Below are positions 46,270 through 55,269 of a stretch of DNA of 64,000 nt, piece after piece. The notes beneath the pieces were generated by a model. The model was not told the origin of the DNA, did no database searches, and was given only the letters and a program-made list of their open reading frames with translations. The position numbers and the translations under genes were made by a program. This stretch comes from Luteibacter yeojuensis (GTDB taxonomy: Bacteria; Pseudomonadota; Gammaproteobacteria; Xanthomonadales; Rhodanobacteraceae): assembly GCF_011742875.1 (NCBI RefSeq), contig NZ_JAAQTL010000001.1, forward strand, positions 1,550,001 to 1,614,000, in the 5' to 3' direction. Position 1 is the stretch's first letter. Every line of letters begins with the position of its first letter.

Positions 46270-46734
46270 ATGAACCGTTCCATGACCCGCCTCATTCCCA
46301 TCCTCGCCGGCGCGCTTGCGCTCGCCGCCTGCTCGGATCACAAGACCCGCCCCGATACCGCCACTGGCCGCACCGCGACGACGACAACGACGACAACCAG
46401 CGCGCCGGCGAATAGGTCCTCGACGAGCACCACGACCCCCGCTCCCCGGTCGGGCAGCAAGAAAGAGGCCGCCCTGCCCGAGAACACCGGCATCGCGGCA
46501 TGCGACGAATACCTCGCGAGCTATAAGAGTTGCCACCTGGCCGCCGGGGTCTATGCCCGCGACCAGATCGAAAACCGCTACGAGCTGATGCGCACCAGCC
46601 TCCTCCGCCAGTCGCAGGATCCGGACATGCGCGGCCAGTTGGACGCGCGTTGCACGTCGCTGGCGAACCAGCTGAAGGAAGCCCTTCACGGGAAATCCTG
46701 CGCGGACGTCCCGGCCCCCGCTTCCACGCGCTGA
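46270..46734 (+). CDS. Hypothetical lipoprotein
   Basis: A 154-residue protein with a lipoprotein signal: LIPILAGALALAACSDH, lipobox LAAC with the lipidated Cys about residue 20. A Thr/Ser/Pro-rich linker (about 30-62) follows and then a helical domain with four Cys (ACDEYLASYKSCHLAAG, ARCTSLANQL, GKSCADV) that could make two disulfides. No family recognised. The start at 46270 is set by the signal and the upstream AAGGGGGA. Confidence 0.8.
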   Translation: MNRSMTRLIPILAGALALAACSDHKTRPDTATGRTATTTTTTTSAPANRSSTSTTTPAPRSGSKKEAALPENTGIAACDEYLASYKSCHLAAGVYARDQIENRYELMRTSLLRQSQDPDMRGQLDARCTSLANQLKEALHGKSCADVPAPASTR

Positions 46735-48003
46735 TCAGGCGGTCACCGCCTTTCCCACCAGCCGGGCCAGCTCGCGCGGCTGGCTCCGCTCGATGGCAAC
46801 GCGCGGCGTGCCGTGCCATGCCGCGCACTCGTCGATCGCGCCGGCGATCCCCTCGACGAGGGCCGGCGTGACGGCCACCCCCTCTTCCAGCCAGATCCCC
46901 AGCACCTGGAACAGCTCGGCCTGTCGATGCGCCTTCGCATCCAGACGGCCTACCAGCCGGCCGCGATGCAGGATGGGCAAGGCGTAGTAGCCGTACTTCC
47001 GCTTCGCCGCCGGCGTATAGCACTCGATGGTGTATTCGAAGCCGAAGAGGTCCAGCGCCCGCGCGCGGTCCCACACCACCGGGTCGAAGGGCGAGAGCAA
47101 CGTGGTTCGGGTGGCGCGCAGTCCGTTCCTCGCGGCCTCCGCGAGCAGCGCCGCATGGTCGCGGTGCGCATAGGCCGGTGCGTCCCAGCCGTCCACCGAC
47201 ACCTCGACGAGGCGGCCTTCGGCGACCAGCGGCTCGAGCTCCTCGTCGGTCACCCGCGGTCGGAGCCGGAAGTAGTCGGCGATCCAGCGTGCCTTTGCGA
47301 TGCCGAGCGCGCGCACGCTTTCCACGATGAAATACCGGCGGACCGCGGCTTCGTCCAACGCGCCGGGAGGCGGCGGTTCGGGCCATCGTCCCGTCACCCG
47401 TTCGGCGAGGTCGTACACGCGCTGGAAGCGCTCGCGCCGTGCCACCATCAACCGGCCCAGGGCAAACCACGCCTCGAGCCAGCGCTTCTCGGGTTTCCAG
47501 CCCCACCATCCTTTCGTCCCCGGGGTGTCGCGCTCGAAATCAGCGGCCCGCAGCGGCCCTTCCTCGCGGATTCGTTCGAGCAGGGCGTCCATGTCCGCGC
47601 GGGCTTCCGCGTGCGTGCGTTCGGCCATCTTGTGCGCCCAATGACCGGCCCTGCCCGCGCGGTAATCGCGGTGGTAACGGTACTGTGCGACGGGCACGAA
47701 GCAGGCCTCGTGTGCCCAGCACTCCGCAACGAGGCCTTCCGCCAGGGACTCGTCCAGCCACTCGTTGCGATAGGTGCCCAGGCGCGAGAACAGCGTCATG
47801 TACGGGCTGCGCGCGACGACGTTGATGGTGTCGATCTGCAGCATGCCCATGCGCGCGATCGCGCTCGCCACGTCGGCCTTGCGTGCCTTGCGCGGTGCCC
47901 GCCTGAGCAATCCTTGCGCGGCGAGGTGCATCAGCTGCGCCGACCGTGGCGAAAGACGAAGCACGCCGCCCGTGGAGGGCGCGTCGGATACGCGTGACGG
48001 CAC
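46735..48003 (-). CDS. YcaQ/AlkZ-like DNA glycosylase
   Basis: A 422-residue winged-helix protein of the HTH_42 family, which includes AlkZ and YcaQ glycosylases that unhook interstrand crosslinks and remove bulky lesions. Seen: the catalytic QxD-type motif in LQIDTINVVARSPYMTLFSRLG, ECWAHEACFVP, LLSPFDPVVWDRARALDLFGFEY and ARAKRKYGYYALPIL-like segment PAAKRKYGYYALPIL. Normal length for the YcaQ group. It lies tail-to-tail against the lipoprotein gene. Confidence 0.87.
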   Translation of the reverse strand: MPSRVSDAPSTGGVLRLSPRSAQLMHLAAQGLLRRAPRKARKADVASAIARMGMLQIDTINVVARSPYMTLFSRLGTYRNEWLDESLAEGLVAECWAHEACFVPVAQYRYHRDYRAGRAGHWAHKMAERTHAEARADMDALLERIREEGPLRAADFERDTPGTKGWWGWKPEKRWLEAWFALGRLMVARRERFQRVYDLAERVTGRWPEPPPPGALDEAAVRRYFIVESVRALGIAKARWIADYFRLRPRVTDEELEPLVAEGRLVEVSVDGWDAPAYAHRDHAALLAEAARNGLRATRTTLLSPFDPVVWDRARALDLFGFEYTIECYTPAAKRKYGYYALPILHRGRLVGRLDAKAHRQAELFQVLGIWLEEGVAVTPALVEGIAGAIDECAAWHGTPRVAIERSQPRELARLVGKAVTA

Positions 48004-48093
48004 GGTAGAGGCCTTTTCGCAATTGGGCCGCCATTAAATCGCTCCTTGATAGCGTCGGCAACGATCAACCACGAAACGAAAGGAGGCCTCTCC

Positions 48094-48663
48094 ATGAAGA
48101 AGCAAGTTCGCGCCGTCGCGATCGGCGCATCGCTGCTGCTGGCAGGCGCGGCATTCGCCCAGGTTCCGCCGCCCACCGGCCAGGTCCCGCCTCCGCCACC
48201 GGGCGAGGCCACGCCGCCTCCGCCCCCGTCGCCGGGGGCGATGCCACCGCCGGCACCGGGCCAGACGATGCCGCCGACCGCGCAGCCCCCCGCTCCGGGC
48301 ATGCCGCCGACCGCGAACGAAGCACTGCCTCCGCCGCCTCCGCCGCCGGCCGCTCCCGCCGCCCCGACAGCACCCATGCCACCGGCGCCGGGAGCGGAAA
48401 TGGGCACCACCGGCGCAACGATGGCCACGCCGCAAGGCGAGGTCACCGTGAACAGCGCTCCCGCACCGGCGAAGCCGGCGGGGCCGGCGCCGGATTTCGC
48501 GACGCTTTCCGGAGGCAAGGGCTCGATTTCCGCCGACCAGGCCTCCGCGTATCCGCTGCTCGCCAACGACTTCCAATACGCGGACAGCAACCGCGACGGA
48601 CGTATCTCCAAGGGCGAGTACCAGAAATGGGTCGCCAAGTCGGGCGCGCCTTCCAGCCCATAA
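48094..48663 (+). CDS. Exported proline-rich EF-hand protein
   Basis: A 189-residue protein: signal peptide about 1-23 (KKQVRAVAIGASLLLAGAAFA), a very Pro/Ala-rich region (about 24-130) with runs of five to eight prolines, and a C-terminal EF-hand loop DSNRDGRISKGEY (about 165-177) with Asp/Asn/Asp/Arg/Ser/Glu at the calcium positions. A single visible loop suggests pairing or dimerisation. The start at 48094 is set by AAAGGAGG at 48079-48086. The polyproline runs should make translation dependent on EF-P or EfpL; an efpL gene is at 56209. Confidence 0.8.
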   Translation: MKKQVRAVAIGASLLLAGAAFAQVPPPTGQVPPPPPGEATPPPPPSPGAMPPPAPGQTMPPTAQPPAPGMPPTANEALPPPPPPPAAPAAPTAPMPPAPGAEMGTTGATMATPQGEVTVNSAPAPAKPAGPAPDFATLSGGKGSISADQASAYPLLANDFQYADSNRDGRISKGEYQKWVAKSGAPSSP

Positions 48664-48692
48664 CGAGAACGCCGGCTCGACCGGCCCACGCC

Positions 48693-48720
48693 GTGGGAAG
48701 CCCGTTCGCGGGCTTCCCAC
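48693..48720 (+). terminator. Hairpin after the EF-hand gene
   Basis: Perfect 11-bp stem GTGGGAAGCCC / GGGCTTCCCAC around a 6-base loop, followed by CTTTC. It lies 30 bases past the stop. Weak T-run, so a terminator is likely but not certain; it also resembles a GTGGGAAGCCCG...-type repeat seen near 21000. Confidence 0.5.
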
Positions 48721-48767
48721 CTTTCGCGAAGCTGAACGCTGCACGTTTTCCCGACGATTCGCACCGC

Positions 48768-48773
48768 TACACT
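48768..48773 (+). promoter_or_regulatory. Possible -10 box before phospholipase
   Basis: TACACT, 43 bases before the ATG, with GTTTTC 17 bases further upstream as a poor -35. The same CGCTACACTC context occurs before the ACMSD gene (58993) and near 31570, suggesting a common promoter form in this genome. Confidence 0.3.
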
Positions 48774-48816
48774 CCCTGGCTTACCGTTTTGGACGGCCCG
48801 CAGGGAGTCACCCACC

Positions 48817-49884
48817 ATGAAGCCATTCCGCGCCGCCGGCGCCCTCGGCGCCTACGCGTGCCTGCATGCGGGCATCGTGCTTGCGCAGAATCCGAGCCCC
48901 TTGGACATCCGCGCCTGCTCGGCGATCGAGACCGACTCGCAGCGCCTGCTCTGCTACGACAAGGCGGTAGGCCGAGACCGGCTGCCGCAGGCCGCGAAGA
49001 AGGAAGACCCCAACGCGAATTCGGTCAGCGTGGACCTGGCGACGCGCAACTCGCGCGACGTCGCGCGTCCGCTGTCGCTGCTCGACAGCCGCTGGGAGCT
49101 TTCCCCGGAATCGAAGCTGGGCACGTTCAACCTGCGCGGGTACAAGCCCACGTACGCACTGCCCTTCTTCGGTGCCTCGAAGCAGAACACGCGGCCGCAT
49201 AGCCCCGCTCCCGACCATACGGTGACCACGCCGCAGCAGCTCGACGACGTGGAGGCCAAGTTCCAGATCAGCCTGAAGACCAAGGTGGCCGAGAACCTGT
49301 TCGACGACAACGGCGACCTGTGGGTGGGTTACACGCAATCCTCCCGCTGGCAGGTCTACAACAGCGACCATTCGCGGCCCTTCCGTGAGACGAACTACGA
49401 GCCCGAGGTCATGCTCGCGTTCAACACGCATTACCAGGTCTTCGGCTGGACGGGGCGCCTCGCCGGCATCGGCGTCAACCACCAGTCCAACGGCCGTGCC
49501 GATCCGCTGTCGCGCAGCTGGAACCGCGTGATCGCCGATATCGGCCTGGAGCGCGAAGGCTGGACGATCATGCTGCGTCCGTGGTGGCGCATTCCCGAGA
49601 ACCGCAAGGACGACGACAACCCGGACATCCAGGACTACATGGGGCGCGGCGAGATCCAGATCGTGCACGAGGTGGGCAGGCAGGAATTCGGCCTGACCGC
49701 ACGGCATTCGTTCCGTGCCGGCGACCGTTCGCACGGCTCGCTGCGCGGCACGTGGAGTTTTCCCGTGGCCGGCAACCTGCGCGGTTACCTGGAGATCTTC
49801 AACGGGTACGGTGAAAGCCTGATCGACTACAACCACCGCGCCACTTATCTTGGCCTGGGTGTGTCGTTACTCGATTGGTATTAA
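48817..49884 (+). CDS. pldA: Outer-membrane phospholipase A1
   Basis: OMPLA-family beta-barrel esterase that hydrolyses phospholipids in the outer membrane when lipid asymmetry is lost. It has 355 residues: signal peptide about 1-23, a periplasmic N-terminal segment with two Cys (ACSAIETDSQRLLCYD), then the barrel. The catalytic motif GVNHQSNGRADPLSRSWNR has His-x-Ser and the following Arg/Asn, as in PldA. The protein ends in an aromatic residue (LLDWY), as expected for a BAM substrate. Confidence 0.93.
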   Translation: MKPFRAAGALGAYACLHAGIVLAQNPSPLDIRACSAIETDSQRLLCYDKAVGRDRLPQAAKKEDPNANSVSVDLATRNSRDVARPLSLLDSRWELSPESKLGTFNLRGYKPTYALPFFGASKQNTRPHSPAPDHTVTTPQQLDDVEAKFQISLKTKVAENLFDDNGDLWVGYTQSSRWQVYNSDHSRPFRETNYEPEVMLAFNTHYQVFGWTGRLAGIGVNHQSNGRADPLSRSWNRVIADIGLEREGWTIMLRPWWRIPENRKDDDNPDIQDYMGRGEIQIVHEVGRQEFGLTARHSFRAGDRSHGSLRGTWSFPVAGNLRGYLEIFNGYGESLIDYNHRATYLGLGVSLLDWY

Positions 49885-49888
49885 GAAG

Positions 49889-49970
49889 CGAAATCGCTGG
49901 GCCCCTGCCTGCGCAGGGGCGACGCACCACGGTCGTTCCCGCGCAGACGGGAACCCAGTGACTTGAGCGA
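49889..49970. repeat. Compound inverted-repeat element
   Basis: Two inner hairpins, CCCCTGC-CTGC-GCAGGGG and GTTCCCG-CGCAGA-CGGGAAC, flanked by outer partly complementary ends TCGCTGGG and CCCAGTGA. It lies between the convergent pldA and slyD genes. It differs from the TGTAGGAGCC family. Confidence 0.65.
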
Positions 49971-49978
49971 GGCAAGCG

Positions 49979-50461
49979 TCAGTGGTGATGGCCGCCTTCG
50001 CCGTGCACGTGGCCATGCGACAGCTCTTCGTCGGTAGCTTCGCGCACGTTGGTGATCTCGACGGCGAAATGCAGCGTCTGGCCCGCGAGCGGATGGTTGC
50101 CGTCGACGGTGACATTGTCGCCCTCGATCTTGCTCACGGTGACGTTGATGCTGCCCTGGTCGTTGCGGCCCTGGAACTGCATGCCCGGCTGGAGGTCTTC
50201 CACGCCCTGAAACGCGGCCCGCGGCACGACCTGGATCAGCTCCTGGTGGCGCGGACCGTAGCCCTCTTCCGGTGCGACGTCGACCTTGAACTGGTCGCCC
50301 GCCGAACGGCCTTCCAGCGCCTTCTCGAGGCCCGGAACGATATGGCCTTCGCCATGGATATAGGCCAGCGGTTCACGGCCTTCCGAACTGTCGATGACGT
50401 TGCCCTGGTCGTCGGTCAGCGTGTAGTGGAAGGAAACGGCGTGACGATTGGCGATCTGCAT
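49979..50461 (-). CDS. slyD: FKBP-type prolyl isomerase SlyD
   Basis: Cytoplasmic prolyl isomerase, chaperone and nickel-binding protein. It has 160 residues: FKBP domain (VSFHYTLTDDQGNVIDSSEG, GEGHIVPGLEKALEG), inserted-flap chaperone domain (EEGYGPRHQELIQVVPRAAF, KIEGDNVTVDGNHPLAGQ), and a short His-rich metal tail HGHVHGEGGHHH. The tail is shorter than in Escherichia coli. The start at 50461 is the conserved MQIANRH. Confidence 0.93.
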   Translation of the reverse strand: MQIANRHAVSFHYTLTDDQGNVIDSSEGREPLAYIHGEGHIVPGLEKALEGRSAGDQFKVDVAPEEGYGPRHQELIQVVPRAAFQGVEDLQPGMQFQGRNDQGSINVTVSKIEGDNVTVDGNHPLAGQTLHFAVEITNVREATDEELSHGHVHGEGGHHH

Positions 50462-50651
50462 GGAATTCTCGCTTTGGAGGGGGATCGGGAAAGACAGGAA
50501 ACGCCCTTCCGGGCCTCCAAGGCTAGGCGACCCGCTCCCGTACTGCAAATCACGGGGCGTTCGCGATGCTGCGTTGCAACCCGCCGGAGGGCTACGATCT
50601 GCTAGTTTTCCCGCTTTTCCCCTTTCCCTCCGTTACCGTGCCGGGAGCCGC

Positions 50652-52649
50652 ATGTTCGACTGCATTCTGATCGCCAACCGTGGCGAGATCGCCTGCCGCG
50701 TGATCCGGACCTGCCGCCGCCTGGGCATTCGCACCGTGGCCGTGTATTCCACCGCCGACGCGGGAGCGCAGCACGTGCGCCTGGCCGACGAAGCCTGGCC
50801 TATCGGCGGTCCGCGTCCGGCGGAGTCCTACCTGCGCGGCGACGCGATCATCGAGGTGGCGAAGCGCAGCGGTGCGCAGGCGATCCACCCCGGGTACGGT
50901 TTCCTCTCCGAGAACACCGATTTCGCGCGGGCCTGCGCCGAAGCCGGCATCGTCTTCATCGGGCCGCGCCCCGAAAGCATCGACGCCATGGGCTCGAAAG
51001 CGGCGGCGAAAGCCCTGATGGAACGCCACGTCGTGCCCCTCGTTCCCGGCTATCACGGCGAGGACCAGGATCCCGCGCACCTCGCCGCCGAGGCCGCCCG
51101 CACCGGTTTCCCGCTCATGATCAAGGCGGCGGCGGGTGGTGGGGGCAAGGGCATGCGCATCGTGCGCGACGCGGCCGGCTTCGCCGACGCGCTGGCTTCG
51201 GCACAGCGCGAGGCGGCGAACGCCTTCGGCGACACGCGCGTGATCCTCGAGCGCTACGTCGAGCATCCGCGGCACATCGAATTCCAGGTGTTCGGCGACA
51301 CGCACGGCAACGTCATCCACCTCAACGAGCGCGAGTGCTCGGCCCAGCGCCGTTACCAGAAGGTACTGGAGGAAACGCCGTCGCCCTTCCTCGACGAGAC
51401 CCGCCGCGCGCGCATGGGTGCCGCCGCGGTCGCCGCGGCGCGGGCCGTGGATTACGTCGGCGCGGGCACGGTCGAGTTCATCGTGGGCCAGGACGGCGAA
51501 TTCTTCTTCATGGAAATGAACACCCGCCTGCAGGTGGAGCATCCCGTCACCGAGGAGACGCTCGGGCTCGACCTCGTCGAGTGGCAGCTGCGCGTGGCCT
51601 CGGGCGAGCCGCTGCCGATGACGCAGGGCGACGTCCGCGCCCAGGGCCACGCGATCGAGGTACGGCTGTACGCGGAAGATCCCGAAGCCAACTTCCTGCC
51701 GGGATCGGGTCGTCTCGTCTCGCTCACCCTGCCGGCGCCGTCGAAACACGTGCGGCTGGACGGTGGCGTCGTCGCCGGCGACACCGTCACGATCTTCTAC
51801 GATCCGATGATCGCGAAGCTCATCGTGTACGACCGCGACCGCACGCAAGCCCTCGAACGCCTGCGCGAGGCGCTTGCGCAGACGGACATCGTCGGACCGA
51901 AATCCAACGTGGCCTTCCTCGAACGGCTGGTGCGTCATCCCATCGTGGTCGAAGGCCGCATCGACACCGGCTACCTCGATCGCCACCTCGACGAGTTCCT
52001 GGTGGGCGCCGCCGAGGCCGCCGACCTCGACCGCTTCGCCGCCGCGACGGCCATGCTCCTCGCCGACGAAGCCTCGCCGCGCAACGGTGCCGGCGATCCG
52101 CATTCCCCCTGGGGCAACTCGGACGCATGGCGCCTCGGCCATCCCGGCAAGCGCGTCGTGGCGCTGCTGGAAGGCGGCCGCCGCCACGAGATCGATGCGC
52201 ATGGCCATGACGGCGACTACGTGCTGCATCTCGGTACCGGCAGCGCATGCACCGTCGCGGGTGCGCGATGCGATGGCGGCGTCCTCTCCGCCCGTTTCGA
52301 CGAACACGCCCGGCGCGTGCCGCTGTCGCTCCACGACGGCCGCGTCCGCCTGCACGACGCGCAGGGCCGCCGCTGGACGTTCGAGCGCGCCCCCGCTTTC
52401 GCGTGGGAAGGCGAGGAATCCTCCGGCGCGAAGCAGTTGGTCGCGCCGATGCCGGGCCGCATCGTGCTCGTCCGCGCCGCGGCGGGCGACGTCGTCGAGG
52501 AAGGCCAGGAACTGCTGGTGATGGAAGCGATGAAGATGGAGCTCGCCTTGAAGGCGCCGCGCGCCGGCACCATCGAATCCGTATCGGCTGCGCAAGGCGA
52601 CTTCGTGGACGCCGACACCGTCCTCGTCCGCTTCGCCGACATGGCCTGA
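50652..52649 (+). CDS. liuD: Methylcrotonoyl-CoA carboxylase alpha subunit (biotin carboxylase + BCCP)
   Basis: Biotin-dependent subunit of 3-methylcrotonyl-CoA carboxylase (leucine degradation); the same fold serves propionyl- and acetyl-CoA carboxylases. It has 665 residues: biotin carboxylase N-domain (LIANRGEIACRVIRTCRRLG), ATP-grasp (KAAAGGGGKGMRIV, RHIEFQVFGD), EMNTRLQVEHPVTE, and a C-terminal biotinyl domain with the biotin Lys in EAMKMEL and a preceding PMPGRIV. The next gene, HMG-CoA lyase, acts later in the same pathway, which favours the methylcrotonyl substrate. The beta subunit is not nearby. Confidence 0.88.
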   Translation: MFDCILIANRGEIACRVIRTCRRLGIRTVAVYSTADAGAQHVRLADEAWPIGGPRPAESYLRGDAIIEVAKRSGAQAIHPGYGFLSENTDFARACAEAGIVFIGPRPESIDAMGSKAAAKALMERHVVPLVPGYHGEDQDPAHLAAEAARTGFPLMIKAAAGGGGKGMRIVRDAAGFADALASAQREAANAFGDTRVILERYVEHPRHIEFQVFGDTHGNVIHLNERECSAQRRYQKVLEETPSPFLDETRRARMGAAAVAAARAVDYVGAGTVEFIVGQDGEFFFMEMNTRLQVEHPVTEETLGLDLVEWQLRVASGEPLPMTQGDVRAQGHAIEVRLYAEDPEANFLPGSGRLVSLTLPAPSKHVRLDGGVVAGDTVTIFYDPMIAKLIVYDRDRTQALERLREALAQTDIVGPKSNVAFLERLVRHPIVVEGRIDTGYLDRHLDEFLVGAAEAADLDRFAAATAMLLADEASPRNGAGDPHSPWGNSDAWRLGHPGKRVVALLEGGRRHEIDAHGHDGDYVLHLGTGSACTVAGARCDGGVLSARFDEHARRVPLSLHDGRVRLHDAQGRRWTFERAPAFAWEGEESSGAKQLVAPMPGRIVLVRAAAGDVVEEGQELLVMEAMKMELALKAPRAGTIESVSAAQGDFVDADTVLVRFADMA

Positions 52650-52660
52650 CCGGAGTCCGC

Positions 52661-53560
52661 ATGAACGCTTCCAACCACGTCCGCATCGTCGAAGTCGGCC
52701 CCCGCGACGGCCTGCAGAACGAAAAGGCCATGCTGCCCGCCGCGGTGAAGATCGAGCTCATCGACCGCCTGTCCGACACGGGCCTATCCACCATCGAGGC
52801 CACCAGCTTCGTCAGCCCCCGGTGGGTGCCGCAACTGGCCGATGCCGCCGAGGTCTTCCGTGCCATCCGCAAGGCGCCCGGCGTCGCGTATCCCGTTCTC
52901 GTGCCCAACCTGCAGGGCTACGAGCGCGCGCGGGAAGTGGGCGCCACCGACGTGGCCGTCTTCACCGCCGCCTCGGAAGCGTTCAACCGTAAGAACGTCA
53001 ATGCCTCGATCGACGAGTCGATCGATCGCTTCGTCCCCGTGCTCGAGCGCGCCCGCGCCGATGGGGTGGCCGTGCGCGGCTACGTCTCGACGGTGCTCGG
53101 CTGCCCGTACCAGGGCGACGTACCGGTCGCGGACGTGGTGCGCGTGGCGCGCCGCCTGCACGAACTCGGCTGTCGCGAGGTGTCGCTGGGCGACACGATC
53201 GGCGTCGGTACGCCGGCGAAGGCCCGCGCCATGCTGCGCGCGGTCGCGGCCGAGGTACCGATGGATGCCCTGGCCGTCCATTTCCACGACACCTACGGGC
53301 AGGCCCTCGCCAACATCCTCGCCTGCCTCGAGGAAGGGGTGCGCGTGGTGGACAGCGCCGTCTCCGGCACCGGCGGCTGCCCCTATGCGAAGGGCGCGAC
53401 GGGGAACGTCGCGAGCGAGGACGTCGTGTACATGCTCCACGGCATGGGCATGACCACCGGCGTGGACCTCGACCGCCTGGTGGAAACGGGCGCGTGGCTG
53501 GCCGGACAGCTCGGCAAGGCGACCGCCAGCCGCGTCACCCAGGCGCGCACCGCCGCCTGA
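52661..53560 (+). CDS. liuE: Hydroxymethylglutaryl-CoA lyase
   Basis: Cleaves HMG-CoA to acetyl-CoA and acetoacetate, the last step of leucine breakdown. It has 299 residues, the normal length. Seen: VEVGPRDGLQNEK (catalytic Arg/Asp), EATSFVSPRWVPQ, GCREVSLGDTIGVG, VHFHDTYGQALAN and the signature loop SGTGGCPYAKGATGN with the active Cys. It starts 12 bases after liuD, in the same operon. Confidence 0.95.
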   Translation: MNASNHVRIVEVGPRDGLQNEKAMLPAAVKIELIDRLSDTGLSTIEATSFVSPRWVPQLADAAEVFRAIRKAPGVAYPVLVPNLQGYERAREVGATDVAVFTAASEAFNRKNVNASIDESIDRFVPVLERARADGVAVRGYVSTVLGCPYQGDVPVADVVRVARRLHELGCREVSLGDTIGVGTPAKARAMLRAVAAEVPMDALAVHFHDTYGQALANILACLEEGVRVVDSAVSGTGGCPYAKGATGNVASEDVVYMLHGMGMTTGVDLDRLVETGAWLAGQLGKATASRVTQARTAA

Positions 53561-53573
53561 GTCCCGCCCTTCG

Positions 53574-53699
53574 CCTGCAGGAGCCGCCATGGCGGCGGGT
53601 GGAACTTACCTCGCCGCTTCATCACTCCGTTGGCTTCTCGCCGCTGTAGCGGCTCCCACAGTTACGGCTAGCCCCCTACCGCCGTAGCGGCTCCTACAC
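53574..53699. repeat. Palindromic repeat element, copy g, plus extra half
   Basis: Arm CTGCAGGAGCCGCCATGGCG, spacer GGAACTTACCTCGCCGCTTC and onward, arm TCGCCGCTGTAGCGGCTCCC ending in ACAG, followed 15 bases later by a third arm TACCGCCGTAGCGGCTCCTA (to 53699). The spacer matches the copy at 55265. It follows liuE and fills the gap to the GNAT genes. Confidence 0.85.
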
Positions 53700-53740
53700 A
53701 AAGCATGACGCGGACTCTTGTCCATGGCAGCATCAGCGCC

Positions 53741-54712
53741 ATGCCTGCCGACTACCTCATCCGCCCCATCGAATCGCGCGACGATGCCGACATCGCCGCG
53801 GTCATCCGCACCGTCATGCCCGAGTTCGGTGCCGACGGCCCCGGCTTCGCGATCCACGACGTCGAGGTCGACACGATGTCGACCGCTTATTCGCGGCCGC
53901 GCACGGCGTATTTCGTCGTCGAGATGAACGGGCGCGCGGTCGGTGGCGGCGGCATGGCGCCGCTGGAAGGCGGCGACGAAGAAACCTGCGAACTGCGCAA
54001 GATGTATTTCCTGCCCGAGGCGCGCGGCACGGGCGCGGCGTCGCAGTTGCTGCGCCGCTGCCTCGACGCCGCGCGGCGTGCGGGATTCTCGCGCTGCTAC
54101 CTGGAAACCCTCACCGGCATGGATGCGGCGCAGACGCTCTACCTGCGCCATGGCTTCACCCGCATCGACGCGCCGATGGGCGGCACCGGGCATTTCAGCT
54201 GCGATCGCTTTTTCCTGCGCCACCTCAACGACGGCGACCTCATCGTGCCGCCCTCGCCGCCCTCGCTGGTGTTCGCCATCGACGATCCCGGCCGGCCGGA
54301 TATCCTGCCGCTGATCGAACAGCTGCACGGCTACCTCTCCGACCTCGACCGGCACCTTCCACCGCCCTCCGTCAGCGTGGAGAGCCTGCGCCAGCCGCAC
54401 ACGACCTTCATGACCGCACGCGTGGACGGCACCCCGCTGGCCTGCGGCGCGGGGGTGGACCACGGCGACTACGTCGAACTCAAGTACATGTACGTCTTGC
54501 CCGCCTGCCGCGGCATGGGCCTGGGCAAGCAGATGCTCGAGGCGCTCGAACGACAGGTGCGCTCCACCGGCGGCAAGATGGTCAAGCTCGAGACCGGCAC
54601 CGCGCAGACCGAATCGATCGAACTCTACGAGCGCGCCGGTTACCGCCGCTGCCGCCCGTTCGGCGAGCACCGGGTCAGCGCCTCGAGCATCTGCATGGAG
54701 AAAGCGCTGTGA
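53741..54712 (+). CDS. Double-GNAT acetyltransferase
   Basis: A 323-residue protein made of two GNAT domains: residues about 5-160 (ELRKMYFLPEARGTGAASQLLRRCLD as the acetyl-CoA region) and about 180-323 (ELKYMYVLPACRGMGLGKQMLEALE). Such fusions often keep catalysis in one half. Substrate unknown. The ATG at 53741 gives the domain start; an ATG at 53705 would add 12 residues. Its stop overlaps the GTG of the next GNAT gene. Confidence 0.85.
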   Translation: MPADYLIRPIESRDDADIAAVIRTVMPEFGADGPGFAIHDVEVDTMSTAYSRPRTAYFVVEMNGRAVGGGGMAPLEGGDEETCELRKMYFLPEARGTGAASQLLRRCLDAARRAGFSRCYLETLTGMDAAQTLYLRHGFTRIDAPMGGTGHFSCDRFFLRHLNDGDLIVPPSPPSLVFAIDDPGRPDILPLIEQLHGYLSDLDRHLPPPSVSVESLRQPHTTFMTARVDGTPLACGAGVDHGDYVELKYMYVLPACRGMGLGKQMLEALERQVRSTGGKMVKLETGTAQTESIELYERAGYRRCRPFGEHRVSASSICMEKAL

Positions 54713-55269
54713 TCCGTGTCGCCGTCGAGGCCGACGCAGCCGCCTGCCATGCGATCTACGCGCCGGTCGTCGAGACCAGCGCGATCACCTTCGAAACGGA
54801 ACTCCCCGGCGAGGAAGCGATGGCCCGGCGCATCCGCGCACGACTCGCCACCCACCCCTGGCTGGTCTGGGAGGAACGCGGGGACGTCCTCGCTTACGCG
54901 TACGGCGGCCGCTTCCGCGAGCGTGCCGCGTACGACTGGGTCGCCGAGACATCGATCTACGTGCACGAGAAGGCGCGCCGCCGCGGCATCGCCCGGCGTC
55001 TCTACGGCACCCTGCTCGAGGCCATGCGGCTGCAGGGTATAAACCAGGCCGTCGGTGTCATCACCCTTCCGGGCGACACCAGCGTGGCCATGCACGAAGC
55101 CCTGGGCTTCGCGGCCGCCGGCGTGTGGCCGAAAGCCGGCTACAAGCTCGGCCGCTGGTGGGACGTCGGTGTATGGAGCCTGTTCCTGTCGGAACCGGCC
55201 AATCCGCCGTCCCCGGTGATCCCCTTCGCGGAACTGGCGACGTCGGCGGAACTGCGGGCGCTGTTGTAG
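54709..55269 (+). CDS. GNAT acetyltransferase, phosphinothricin/methionine-sulfoximine type
   Basis: A 186-residue GNAT: IRVAVEADAAACHAIYAPVVETSAITFETE is the usual start of phosphinothricin-acetyltransferase-like proteins, YAYGGRFRERAAYDWVAETSIYV and KARRRGIARRLYGTLLEAM (acetyl-CoA loop) follow, then GDTSVAMHEALGF. It begins with GTG inside the previous stop and ends at the TAG of a repeat arm. The family often acetylates L-methionine sulfoximine or sulfone; this has not been shown here. Confidence 0.85.
   Translation: MIRVAVEADAAACHAIYAPVVETSAITFETELPGEEAMARRIRARLATHPWLVWEERGDVLAYAYGGRFRERAAYDWVAETSIYVHEKARRRGIARRLYGTLLEAMRLQGINQAVGVITLPGDTSVAMHEALGFAAAGVWPKAGYKLGRWWDVGVWSLFLSEPANPPSPVIPFAELATSAELRALL

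Noticed and set aside
48693-48720. Attachment site or integron element
   Set aside because: A simple perfect hairpin after a stop codon without integrase or repeats at a second site; more like a terminator or repeat.
52247-52660. Extended N-terminus of HMG-CoA lyase
   Set aside because: The frame is open upstream, but it lies in a second frame of the biotin-carboxylase gene and has Arg/Pro-rich shadow composition; the conserved N-terminus starts at 52661.
53741-55269. Toxin-antitoxin GNAT (TacT-like) system
   Set aside because: Both proteins lack a small RHH antitoxin gene upstream and are longer than TacT-type toxins.
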